A stretch of 16,996 bases of DNA from IDS-8 sp965651325 (GTDB taxonomy: Bacteria > Pseudomonadota > Gammaproteobacteria > Steroidobacterales > Woeseiaceae): assembly GCA_965651325.1 (NCBI GenBank), contig CBFGSB010000057.1, forward strand, positions 1 through 16,996, given 5' to 3'. The notes beneath the pieces were generated by a model, which worked only from the letters and a program-made list of their open reading frames with translations, was not told where the DNA came from and did no database searches. This document shows, one piece after another, positions 1 to 7,295 of the stretch (positions are counted from its first letter, which is position 1; the number at the start of each line of letters is the position of its first letter). A program made the translations under genes and the position numbers.

Positions 1-1002
1 ACCGTGTCGGCGCAGATCATCGGCACGCTGACCGAGGTGCTGTTCGAGGAGGGCGACCAGGTCGAGCAGGGGCAGGTGCTGGCGCGGCTCGAGGACAGCT
101 CCCAGCTCGCGCAGCTCCACGCGGCGCAGGCGGCCGCCGGTGCGGCGGAGGCGCGCGCCGCCCAGCTTCGCACCGAGCTCACCCAGGCGCGGCGCGACCG
201 GGATCGGCTGGCGGACCTTGCCGAGCGGGGGCTCGTGTCGGAGCAGCTCGCCGAGCAGGCCGAGAGCACCGTCACCGGCCTCGAAGCACGGCTTCGCGCC
301 GAGGAAGCGCAGGCGAAGTCGGCCGCGGCGCAGGTCGCGGTCGCCCAGGTGCACTACGACTACACCGTGGTGCGGGCGCCGTTCGCGGGCGTGATCACGC
401 AGAAGACCGCCCAGGTGGGCGAGATCATCGCGCCTGCCGCCGCCGGCGGCGGCTTCACGCGCACGGGTGTCGGCACCATCGTCGATATGGCCTCCCTCGA
501 GGTCGAGGTCGACGTCAACGAATCCTATATCGCCCGCGTCGAGCCCGGTATGCCGGCGAGCGCCGTGCTCGATGCCTATCCCGACTGGGACATCCCCGCG
601 CACGTGATCGCCATCGTGCCGACCGCCGACCGCGGCAAAGCGACGATCAAGGTGCGCGTGGCGCTCGAAGTCGAGGACCCGCGGGTCGTGCCGAACATGG
701 GTGTCCGCGTCTCCTTCCTCGAGCCGCGGCCGGAAGCGAACGCCGACGCGGAGCCACCGTCCGGCGTGCTGTTGCCCGCGTCGGCGATCGTGCGGCGCAA
801 TGGCGCCGACTACGTATTCCTGGTCGCCGACGGCGTCGCCCGGGCGCAGAAAGTGGTCACCGGCGCTCGCCGCTACGGCGAGTTCGCGCTGGTGACCGAA
901 GGCCTTGCCGCCGGCGCAAAGGTGATCGACGCCCCGCCGGCCACGCTGGAAGACGGCAGCAACATCGTGCTCGCCGGCGCACAGACACGAGAAACGACCT
1001 GA
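1..1002 (+). CDS. Periplasmic adaptor subunit (HlyD/MacA-like), 5'-truncated
   Basis: This is the membrane-fusion (adaptor) protein of an ABC export system. It would sit in the periplasm, anchored to the inner membrane, bridging the permeases encoded downstream. The frame is open through base 1, so the N-terminus (membrane anchor and first strands) lies outside the window; the GTG at base 4 is not a credible start. Numbering from base 4, a half biotinyl/lipoyl-like segment (GTLTEVLFEEGDQVEQG, ~7-23) is followed by an alanine/glutamate-rich coiled-coil hairpin (~30-115), the second lipoyl half (VRAPFAGVITQKTAQVGE, ~123-140), then beta-barrel and membrane-proximal domains to ~325. This order is typical of HlyD/MacA proteins. 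The ATPase gene starts 22 bases downstream, so the two are very likely co-transcribed. The substrate cannot be read from the sequence. Confidence 0.9.
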   Translation, partial: TVSAQIIGTLTEVLFEEGDQVEQGQVLARLEDSSQLAQLHAAQAAAGAAEARAAQLRTELTQARRDRDRLADLAERGLVSEQLAEQAESTVTGLEARLRAEEAQAKSAAAQVAVAQVHYDYTVVRAPFAGVITQKTAQVGEIIAPAAAGGGFTRTGVGTIVDMASLEVEVDVNESYIARVEPGMPASAVLDAYPDWDIPAHVIAIVPTADRGKATIKVRVALEVEDPRVVPNMGVRVSFLEPRPEANADAEPPSGVLLPASAIVRRNGADYVFLVADGVARAQKVVTGARRYGEFALVTEGLAAGAKVIDAPPATLEDGSNIVLAGAQTRETT

Positions 1003-1024
1003 AAACAACGAACGAGGTGCCGCT

Positions 1025-1741
1025 ATGCCCAACATGATCGAGATCCGCGACGTCAGCAAGGTGTACCGGCGCGGCAAGCAGCAGGTGGAAGTGCTGCACC
1101 ACGTCGACCTCGACGTCGCAAGCGGCGAGTTCCTGGCGCTGATGGGCCCGTCCGGTTCCGGCAAGACCACGCTCCTGAACCTGATCGGCGGTCTCGATGC
1201 CCCGACGTCCGGCAGCATCACGGTCGGCGGCGAACGTATCGACCGGCTCGGCGCGGGCGCGCTCGCGCGGTGGCGCGCGGCGTACGTCGGCTTCATCTTC
1301 CAGTTCTACAACCTGATGCCGGCGCTCTCGGCGCAGAAGAACGTCGAGCTGCCGCTCCTGCTCACCAAGCTCAGCGGGGCGCAGCGCCGGAAGAACGCGG
1401 CGATCGCGCTGCAGCTCGTGGGACTGGCGGACCGCGCCTCGCACAAGCCGAACGAGCTGTCGGGCGGCCAGCAGCAGCGCGTGGCGATCGCCCGCGCCAT
1501 CGTGTCCGACCCCGAGCTCCTGGTGTGCGACGAGCCGACCGGGGATCTCGATCGCGAATCGGCCGAGGACGTGCTCGCGCTGCTCGAGAAGCTCAACAAG
1601 GAGCATGGCAAGACCATCGTCATGGTCACGCACGACCCGCGCGCCGCCGAGCACGCGCGCAAGACGCTGCACCTCGACAAGGGCAGCCTGGTCGAGCACG
1701 CGGCGAGCGGGTCCGTGCGGGCCGCGGGGACGCCGGCATGA
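1025..1741 (+). CDS. ABC transporter ATP-binding protein (MacB/LolD type)
   Basis: A 238-residue cytoplasmic ATPase that powers the permeases encoded next. All nucleotide-binding motifs are intact: Walker A GPSGSGKTT (41-49), Q-loop Gln93 in FIFQFYNL, signature LSGGQ (145-149), Walker B LLVCDE (165-170) with catalytic Glu170, D-loop GDLD, and switch His203. Size and motif style match the LolD/MacB ATPases that pair with FtsX-like permeases (MacB_PCD families) rather than importer ATPases. The start at ATG 1025 is supported by GAGGTG at 1014-1019, five bases upstream. The stop overlaps the next gene's start (ATGA, 1738-1741), indicating translational coupling. A short Ala/Gly-rich tail follows the ATPase core. 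Family assignment is sure; the transported substrate is unknown. Confidence 0.95.
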   Translation: MPNMIEIRDVSKVYRRGKQQVEVLHHVDLDVASGEFLALMGPSGSGKTTLLNLIGGLDAPTSGSITVGGERIDRLGAGALARWRAAYVGFIFQFYNLMPALSAQKNVELPLLLTKLSGAQRRKNAAIALQLVGLADRASHKPNELSGGQQQRVAIARAIVSDPELLVCDEPTGDLDRESAEDVLALLEKLNKEHGKTIVMVTHDPRAAEHARKTLHLDKGSLVEHAASGSVRAAGTPA

Positions 1742-2892
1742 AGTACCTGCACCTGATCCGGGCCGCGCTGTTCCGGCGCAAGACCCGCACCATCCTGACG
1801 TTGATCTCGATCGCCGCCGCATTCCTGCTGTTCGGCATGCTGGACGGCGTACGCCAGAGCTTCAACAACCCGAGCGGGACCGACGCGGGTGCGTTGCGCC
1901 TGCAGACCGGCTCGCGGCTGTCGTTCATCGAGACGCTGCCGATGTCGCTCGGCGCGCGTATCGCGATGGTCGACGGCGTGGAAGACGTCACGTATGCCAA
2001 CTGGTTCGGCGGCGCCTACCAGGAAGCCAGCAACCAGGTCTTCTCGTTTGCCGTGGCGCCGAATTACCTCGATCTGTTTCCGGAGGCCAACGTCAGCGCG
2101 GAGGAGCGGGAACGATTCGCCAATACGCGCACCGGGCTGCTCGTGGGCAAGGCGCTCGCCGAGCGGTTCGGCTGGGAGGTCGGCGATCAAATCCCGCTGC
2201 TGTCGACCATCTTCCCGAACAGCGACGGCAGCAAGGTCTGGACCTTCGACATCGTCGGCATCATGGACAGCGATGACGACTTCATCACGGCCAGCGCGTT
2301 CCTGCACTGGGAGCTGTTCGATGAGTCGACGCCGTACAGCGACGGGCAGGTTGGCTGGTACGTCAGCCGCATCAATGACGTCGCGGCGGCGGATCGCATC
2401 TCCCGCGAGATCGACGAGATCTCGAAGAATTCCCCGCACGAAACGAAGACCATGACGGAGGCAGCGGCGGCCGCGAACTGGATGAAGCAGTTCGCCGATA
2501 TCGGGCTGATCGTCACCTCGATCATGGGCGCGGTGTTCTTCACGCTGCTGCTCCTGACCGGTAACACCATGGCGCAGGCCGTGCGCGAACGGACATCCGA
2601 GCTCGCGGTGCTCAAGACCATCGGCTTTCCGGATCGCTCCGTGCTGCTGATGGTGCTGGCCGAGTCGGTCGCCCTGATCGTGATCGGAGGGGTCGTCGGT
2701 CTCGGCCTCGCCGCGGTGCTCGGGCCGGTCGTCGGCGCGGGCAGCGGCGGCATGATCAACATGCCGCCGGTGGGCTTGTCGAGCTGGTCGCTCGGCGTCG
2801 GCATCATGGTGCTCATCGGCATCGTCGTCGGCGCGCTGCCGGCGATCCGGGCGATGCGCCTCAACGTCGTCGACGCGCTCGCCGGGCGCTGA
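1738..2892 (+). CDS. ABC transporter permease, FtsX/MacB-like (first of two)
   Basis: A 384-residue inner-membrane permease. The start is ATG 1738, inside the stop of the ATPase gene; the open frame runs further upstream, but that stretch is an out-of-frame shadow of the ATPase. The topology is typical of the family: one N-terminal membrane helix (~17-36), a large periplasmic domain (~40-255), then three C-terminal helices (about 263-283, 304-333 and 355-373). The segment RERTSELAVLKTIGF after the second helix matches the conserved cytoplasmic coupling helix of FtsX-domain permeases, and the end ALPAIRAMRLNVVDAL matches the usual C-terminal motif. It probably pairs with the second permease as a heterodimer. 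The next gene follows after 9 bases. Confidence 0.92.
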   Translation: MKYLHLIRAALFRRKTRTILTLISIAAAFLLFGMLDGVRQSFNNPSGTDAGALRLQTGSRLSFIETLPMSLGARIAMVDGVEDVTYANWFGGAYQEASNQVFSFAVAPNYLDLFPEANVSAEERERFANTRTGLLVGKALAERFGWEVGDQIPLLSTIFPNSDGSKVWTFDIVGIMDSDDDFITASAFLHWELFDESTPYSDGQVGWYVSRINDVAAADRISREIDEISKNSPHETKTMTEAAAAANWMKQFADIGLIVTSIMGAVFFTLLLLTGNTMAQAVRERTSELAVLKTIGFPDRSVLLMVLAESVALIVIGGVVGLGLAAVLGPVVGAGSGGMINMPPVGLSSWSLGVGIMVLIGIVVGALPAIRAMRLNVVDALAGR

Positions 2893-2901
2893 GGAGGGGA
2901 C

Positions 2902-4224
2902 ATGCAAAAGCTGAAAGCATTCCTGCGCGGGACCGGGCTGCTGGTCGTGGTGCTCGCGGGCATCGTGGCGTGGCTCCTCATGCCCTGGTTCGTGGCGCTC
3001 GGCATCACCGCCGTCCTGGTGCTCTGGATGTGGCTCACCCGGCGCGGCCGGCAGGCGCGTTCGGTGGCCGCCGTCGGTTTGAGCACGTTGCCGGACCGGC
3101 TCGGGTCGTCGCTGGTGATCGTCATCGGCATCGCCGGCGTGGTCGGCGTGCTGGTGGCGCTGCTTGCCATGGCGGAAGGCTACCGCGCGAACATGCAGCG
3201 AAGCGGCAGCACGGATACCGCCATCGTCCTGCGCGGCGGCTCGGCCGCCGAGCCCATGTCGGTGCTGCCGAACGAGGAGGTGGTCGTGATCAGCGACACG
3301 CCGGGCATCGCGCGCGACGATGAAGGCGAGCCGCTCGCCTCGCCCGAGCTGGTCGTTGCCGCCAACCTGCCGGTCAGGGGCGGCGGGCCGGACGAGCTCG
3401 GCAGCGTGCAGTTTCGCGGGGTGGGCGACAAAGCGTTCGCCGTGCGGCCGAACGTCGAGCTCGTAGCCGGGCGCCGGTTCGAGCCGGGTTTGCGCGAAGT
3501 CATCGCGGGTACCGGCGCGCAGCGCCAGTTCGCGGGGCTCGAGGTGGGCAACGAGATCCAGCTCGGCAGCCAGGGCTGGACCGTCGTCGGCATCTTCGAG
3601 TCCAACGACGCCTCGGCATCGGAGCTCTGGGCCGATGCGGCCACCGTGGCATCGGCATTCCGCCGCGGCAGCAGCCGCACGACGGTGATCGCGAAGCTCA
3701 ACGACGCGAGCGACTTCGAGGCGTTCGACGCCGCGCTCGCGGCGGACGCACGGCTCGCCGTCGACGCGATGACGACGCTGGAATACTACGAAGAGCAATC
3801 CAGGGTCATGACCACCATCATGCGAGTGCTGGGTATGGTCGTCGGCGGCATCATGGCAGTGGGCGCCCTGTTCGGCGCGTTGAACTGCATGTTCGCCGCA
3901 GTGGCCGCGCGGGCGCGGGAGATCGCGACGCTGCGCGCCATCGGCTTTCGCGGCTTGCCCGTGGTGGTCGCGGTGATGCTCGAGACGATGCTGCTCGCGC
4001 TTGCCGGCGGCGCGCTCGGCGGGCTCATCGCGTGGCTGCTGTTCCACGGCTTCACGGCCTCGACGCTCGGCACCGTCGGGCAGGTCACCTTCAGTTTCCA
4101 GGTCAGCCCGGAGCTGTTGTGGACCGGCATCAAGTGGGCGCTGGCCATCGGCTTCGTCGGCGGGCTGTATCCGGCCGTACGGGCGGCTCGCCTGCCGGTG
4201 ACGACGGCATTGCGGGAGTCGTGA
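2902..4224 (+). CDS. ABC transporter permease, FtsX/MacB-like (second of two)
   Basis: A 440-residue inner-membrane permease and the likely partner of the preceding one. The start ATG 2902 follows a strong purine-rich site (GAGGAGGGG, about 2891-2899). The C-terminal half has the FtsX pattern: a helix near residues 305-335, the coupling-helix motif RAREIATLRAIGF, two more helices, and the end GGLYPAVRAARLPVTTAL. The N-terminus is unusual. Before the helix that normally opens the family (~72-96, just before the periplasmic domain), there is an extra hydrophobic pair (about 12-27 and 30-46) followed by the basic stretch TRRGRQAR. This resembles an added helical hairpin. The gene ends the ABC operon; 130 bases separate it from the receptor gene. 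Confidence 0.92.
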   Translation: MQKLKAFLRGTGLLVVVLAGIVAWLLMPWFVALGITAVLVLWMWLTRRGRQARSVAAVGLSTLPDRLGSSLVIVIGIAGVVGVLVALLAMAEGYRANMQRSGSTDTAIVLRGGSAAEPMSVLPNEEVVVISDTPGIARDDEGEPLASPELVVAANLPVRGGGPDELGSVQFRGVGDKAFAVRPNVELVAGRRFEPGLREVIAGTGAQRQFAGLEVGNEIQLGSQGWTVVGIFESNDASASELWADAATVASAFRRGSSRTTVIAKLNDASDFEAFDAALAADARLAVDAMTTLEYYEEQSRVMTTIMRVLGMVVGGIMAVGALFGALNCMFAAVAARAREIATLRAIGFRGLPVVVAVMLETMLLALAGGALGGLIAWLLFHGFTASTLGTVGQVTFSFQVSPELLWTGIKWALAIGFVGGLYPAVRAARLPVTTALRES

Positions 4225-4253
4225 CGGCGGGAGCCGCTATTCCTGGTGTGCCT

Positions 4254-4271
4254 GCTTCAGGTCGCCTAAGC
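4254..4271 (+). other. Possible small hairpin after the ABC operon
   Basis: GCTT-C-AGG-TCG-CCT-AAGC can fold into a seven-pair stem with one bulged C and a three-base loop, 30 bases after the last permease stop. No T-run follows, so it is not a typical intrinsic terminator. An 8-base palindrome CCTTAAGG lies just after it at 4275-4282. The rest of the 4225-4354 gap shows no recognisable riboswitch or clear promoter. Confidence 0.2.
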
Positions 4272-4354
4272 AAGCCTTAAGGATAAGCGCGCTAGCATGC
4301 GACGGTGATTGGGTACACCGGAGCAGGCTTGGCCGACACGCTGGAAATGTCCGC

Positions 4355-6427
4355 ATGAAGTCCTGTCGGCGGACATGGGGACCGGCGCTGCTGCTGTGTG
4401 CGCTTGCCTGCTCGCCGGCGGCGGTTTGCGCGGCAGTGGATGACCGCAACGTCACTGTCTTTGCGACCGCCTGGTTTGCGGATGCCCATCCGCAAACGGC
4501 GTTCGACATGGTGACGCGGCTGCCCGGGTTCTCGTTCGATGGCGGCTCCGACGACGTCCGGGGTTACGCCGGCAGCACCGGAAACGTGCTGATCGATGGC
4601 GAATGGCCGGCCAGCAAGTACGACGACCTCGAAGACATCCTGAAGAGGATTTCGGCCGCCAGCGTCACCCGCATCGAGCTGGTCCGCGGTCCATCGTCCA
4701 CGATCGACATGCACGGGCACCTCGTGGTGGCGAACGTGGTGCGCGAAGCGAGCGCGATCGTGGATGCCAGTACCTCGCTCGGCTGGTACCTGCACGGAGA
4801 CGGCCGCCGCTTGCCCGAATGGCGCCTCAAGGCATCGCATCGCCAGGGCGAGAAGCTCATCCAGGGGTCGCTGCAGGTTTACAAGCTCGCCGACGACGAG
4901 TCCGGGAGCGGCTATCGGCGGCAGCTCACTCCGGGAGGAGAGGTCGTCGAGAGTGCCGGGTCCACCCTGCTGGCGGAGGAGGCGGGTGTCCGGGCAACGC
5001 TCGGGTTGGAGCGTCCGCTGTTCGGCGGGCGCTTGCGCCTGAGCGGCGCGCTGGATGCCGCGGAGACAGACCAGGACGAAGCCATCAGCGCCAACGCGAC
5101 CGGGATCGCCGCGACCGCCATCACGGAGGAGGCGGACGAGCGGCAGGCGGAGCTGGGCGTGCATTTCGACCGGTCGATCGGGCAGGCCAGCCGGCTGCAG
5201 CTCATGGCCATTCACCACCGGCTGGAAAGCGATGCGGCGGAGCGGGAAAGCTCCGGCGACGGCAGCGAAACATTCAGGGCCGAGGCGGACGCGGGCGAAA
5301 CGATTGCGCGCGCGACGCTGCAGACGGCGCTGTCGCCGACGACGACGTTCGAGTGGGGGGCGGAAGCCGCCTTCAACTTCCTCGAGAGCACAGCCGCCGG
5401 CGAGATCGACGGCGCCCCGGTGTTGCTGCCTGCCGCCGACCTGCGCGTCGAAGAGCGCCGGGCGGAACCTTTCGTGCGGGCGAGTTGGCGCATCCATCCC
5501 GGCCTGGACCTCGAAGCGGGGGCGGCCACCGAGTTCTCGAGGATCAGCCTTAGCGGCGACAACCGCGTGGCGAAATCCCTCACTTATCCCAAGCCGCACG
5601 TAGCGCTGACGTGGTCGCCCTCCGCAAAAGACCGCTTGCAGGTTCGCCTGCAGCGCGAGGTCGGCCAGCTCGACTTCGGCGACTTCGTGTCGTCCGCGGA
5701 GCTTGCCACTGAAACGCTCAACGTCGGCAATCCCGACCTGGAACCGTGGACCTCCTGGGATCTCATCGGAAACTGGCAGCGGGAACTGTGGGAAGAAGGC
5801 GCCATCGTGCTGCGGCTGCGGCATTCCCGGATATCGGATGTCATCGACATCGCGCCGATTTTCGCCGACACCGACGGAGATGGAATCACAGAAGTGTTCG
5901 AAGGTCCGGCGAACATCGGCGACGGGCGCCTCAGCGAAGCGGAGGTCGGGCTGACCTTGCCGCTCGCCAGGCTCGGAATCACCGGTGGCCTGTTCAAGGG
6001 CAACCTCATCTACCGGCGCTCGTCCGTCGCCGACCCGCTGACCGGGCAGCGACGCAGCATCGCGGACTCGGGCCAGCTCGACACCGAGTACCCGTGGACG
6101 GGTGCGCTCGAATTCACCCAGGACCTGCCGGCGTGGCATAGCCGCTGGGGCGTGCAGCTCAAGCTCGGCGAGTCGGAACGGGCTTATCGCCCGGCCGAGA
6201 CGAGGGAGGAAACCGAGCACGCCTGGATCGGTGTTTTCGGCGAGTACTTTCCGGCCCCGGGCTGGGCCGTGGCGCTCGAGCTCCAGAACCTCACCAGCCG
6301 GGGTGTGCGGCTGGTGCGCCGGCAGTTCGACCAGCCGCGAAACGCGGGCTCGGTCATTGCCGTCGCCGACCAGTGGCGGCGCTTCGACCCGTACGTCTAC
6401 CTGCGCGTTCGCTGGCAAATCCGTTAG
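4355..6427 (+). CDS. TonB-dependent outer-membrane receptor
   Basis: A 690-residue outer-membrane receptor that should import a ligand using TonB energy. It has a Sec-type signal peptide (basic MKSCRRTW, hydrophobic core ALLLCALA, likely cut near residue 26). A plug domain follows (~33-130): a TonB-box-like NVTVFATA (32-39), PQTAFDMVTRLPGF, a GNVLIDGEWPASK turn, ILKRI and the RIELVRGPSS strand that marks plug domains. A long beta-barrel with alternating amphipathic strands runs to the end. The PQTAFDMV..PGF form belongs to a receptor subfamily of uncharacterised substrate. The start ATG 4355 has GGAAA at 4343-4347. Residues 505-516 form an EF-hand-like loop (see findings), and the protein ends in WQIR rather than a final aromatic residue. 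No neighbour reveals the ligand. Confidence 0.88.
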   Translation: MKSCRRTWGPALLLCALACSPAAVCAAVDDRNVTVFATAWFADAHPQTAFDMVTRLPGFSFDGGSDDVRGYAGSTGNVLIDGEWPASKYDDLEDILKRISAASVTRIELVRGPSSTIDMHGHLVVANVVREASAIVDASTSLGWYLHGDGRRLPEWRLKASHRQGEKLIQGSLQVYKLADDESGSGYRRQLTPGGEVVESAGSTLLAEEAGVRATLGLERPLFGGRLRLSGALDAAETDQDEAISANATGIAATAITEEADERQAELGVHFDRSIGQASRLQLMAIHHRLESDAAERESSGDGSETFRAEADAGETIARATLQTALSPTTTFEWGAEAAFNFLESTAAGEIDGAPVLLPAADLRVEERRAEPFVRASWRIHPGLDLEAGAATEFSRISLSGDNRVAKSLTYPKPHVALTWSPSAKDRLQVRLQREVGQLDFGDFVSSAELATETLNVGNPDLEPWTSWDLIGNWQRELWEEGAIVLRLRHSRISDVIDIAPIFADTDGDGITEVFEGPANIGDGRLSEAEVGLTLPLARLGITGGLFKGNLIYRRSSVADPLTGQRRSIADSGQLDTEYPWTGALEFTQDLPAWHSRWGVQLKLGESERAYRPAETREETEHAWIGVFGEYFPAPGWAVALELQNLTSRGVRLVRRQFDQPRNAGSVIAVADQWRRFDPYVYLRVRWQIR

Positions 6428-6533
6428 CAAGCGTGGCGGCGTGCGCCGGGACGAGGGCCTGGTCGGCTCCGGCTCGTACGGCAAGCGAAGACCCGTGAGC
6501 CCGCACGCGTTACCATGTGCCGGGTGCACGACG

Positions 6534-6569
6534 AAAAAATAAAAATGTGATCACCTGGCTCACGAGGAA
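6534..6569 (+). promoter_or_regulatory. A-rich leader and ribosome-binding site of the hydrolase gene
   Basis: In a very GC-rich context, 6534-6545 is almost pure A (with one T), followed by an 8-base palindrome GTGATCAC (6547-6554) and a good Shine-Dalgarno GAGGAA at 6564-6569. The A-rich patch may mark a promoter or upstream element, but no convincing -35/-10 pair can be placed. The Shine-Dalgarno lies 5 bases before TTG 6575 and 11 bases before ATG 6581, which favours the TTG start. Confidence 0.35.
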
Positions 6570-6574
6570 CTGCA

Positions 6575-7270
6575 TTGAAAATGGTTTTCGGGCCGCCGGC
6601 GCCCGCGACGGTCGCCATCAAGGGCAGCGATGCGCGTTTTCCCGTGCACCGCATCTACTGCGTGGGCCAGAACTACGCCGCGCACGCACGCGAGATGGGT
6701 GCCGACCCGGAGCGTGAGGCGCCGTGCTTTTTCAGCAAGCCCGCCGACGCGCTGGTGCCGAACGGCGTGGCCATCCCGTATCCGTCACGCACGGCCAACC
6801 TGCACCACGAGATCGAGCTCGTGGTGGCGATCGGGAAGGCCGGGCGGAACATCGCGGTTGCTGAAGCCGAGGCGCACGTTTTCGGCTACGCGGTCGGCAA
6901 CGATCTCACCCGCCGCGACCTGCAGCACGCGGCGAAAGAGAAGGGCAGGCCCTGGGATACCGCCAAGGGGTTCGACCGCTCCGCCCCGATCACCGACCTG
7001 TTCCCGGTCGACCGCTACGGGCATCCGCGGCGCGGCGAGATCCGGCTGGAAGTGGACGGCGCAGTGCGCCAGCAGGCCGACATCGCGGACATGACCTGGA
7101 GCGTCCCCGAGATCGTCGCGGAGCTGTCCACGTTCTTCGAGCTGCAGCCCGGCGACCTCGTTTTTACCGGCACGCCCGCCGGGGTCGGCCCGGTCGAGCC
7201 GGGCCAGGTCATGGTCGGCTACATCGCAGGGCTGGAGGAACTCAGGACGGCGGTCCTGCCGGCCGAGTGA
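6575..7270 (+). CDS. Fumarylacetoacetate hydrolase-family protein
   Basis: A 231-residue soluble enzyme of the FAH family. These metal-dependent hydrolases, or decarboxylases/isomerases, act on 2,4-dioxo acids such as fumarylpyruvate and acylpyruvates. The single FAH domain fills the protein: GQNYAAHAREMG (31-42), FFSKPADAL (52-60), metal ligands Glu79 and Glu81 in HHEIELVV with Asp110 in GNDLTRRD, the lid-type segment RPWDTAKGFD (125-134), and the closing FTGTPAGVGPV (187-197). Length and motifs fit the short acylpyruvate/fumarylpyruvate hydrolase group (E. coli YcgM-like). The TTG 6575 start (MKMVFGPP) has the better Shine-Dalgarno spacing; ATG 6581 is the alternative. No other aromatic-degradation gene is nearby, so the exact substrate stays open. 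It converges with the S9 peptidase gene. Confidence 0.9.
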   Translation: MKMVFGPPAPATVAIKGSDARFPVHRIYCVGQNYAAHAREMGADPEREAPCFFSKPADALVPNGVAIPYPSRTANLHHEIELVVAIGKAGRNIAVAEAEAHVFGYAVGNDLTRRDLQHAAKEKGRPWDTAKGFDRSAPITDLFPVDRYGHPRRGEIRLEVDGAVRQQADIADMTWSVPEIVAELSTFFELQPGDLVFTGTPAGVGPVEPGQVMVGYIAGLEELRTAVLPAE

Positions 7271-7276
7271 CCGGCG

Positions 7277-7295
7277 ACGAGGCCGCCGCCCTCGT
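7277..7295. other. Small inverted repeat between convergent genes
   Basis: ACGAGG (7277-7282) and CCTCGT (7290-7295) can pair around a 7-base loop in the 25-base gap between the convergent hydrolase and peptidase genes. Its place suits a bidirectional end signal, but neither strand has a T-run, so termination is only a guess. Confidence 0.2.

Noticed and set aside
1306..4047. A 913-codon open frame on the minus strand across the ABC genes
   Set aside because: It is antisense to three genes with full family motifs, its product is Arg/His/Asp-rich low-complexity with no domain, and long antisense frames are expected at this GC content.
4225..4354. Cobalamin or other riboswitch before the TonB-dependent receptor
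   Set aside because: No conserved B12-box or other riboswitch core was seen in the 130-base gap.
4397..4411. Lipobox (ALAC) suggesting that the receptor is a lipoprotein
   Set aside because: The -3 position is Ala rather than Leu/Val/Ile, and a normal signal-peptidase I site lies just after, as expected for a TonB-dependent receptor.
4292..6529. A 745-codon minus-strand open frame opposite the receptor gene
   Set aside because: The plus-strand frame has a signal peptide, plug and barrel. The antisense product shows no recognisable domain.
6517..6546. Terminator after the receptor gene (GTGC/GCAC hairpin then a homopolymer)
   Set aside because: The run on the plus strand is A, not T, and the stem is only four pairs.
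6547..6564. CRP-like site (TGTGATCAC...CTCAC) before the hydrolase gene
   Set aside because: The half-sites do not have the TGTGA-N6-TCACA spacing; only an 8-base palindrome remains.
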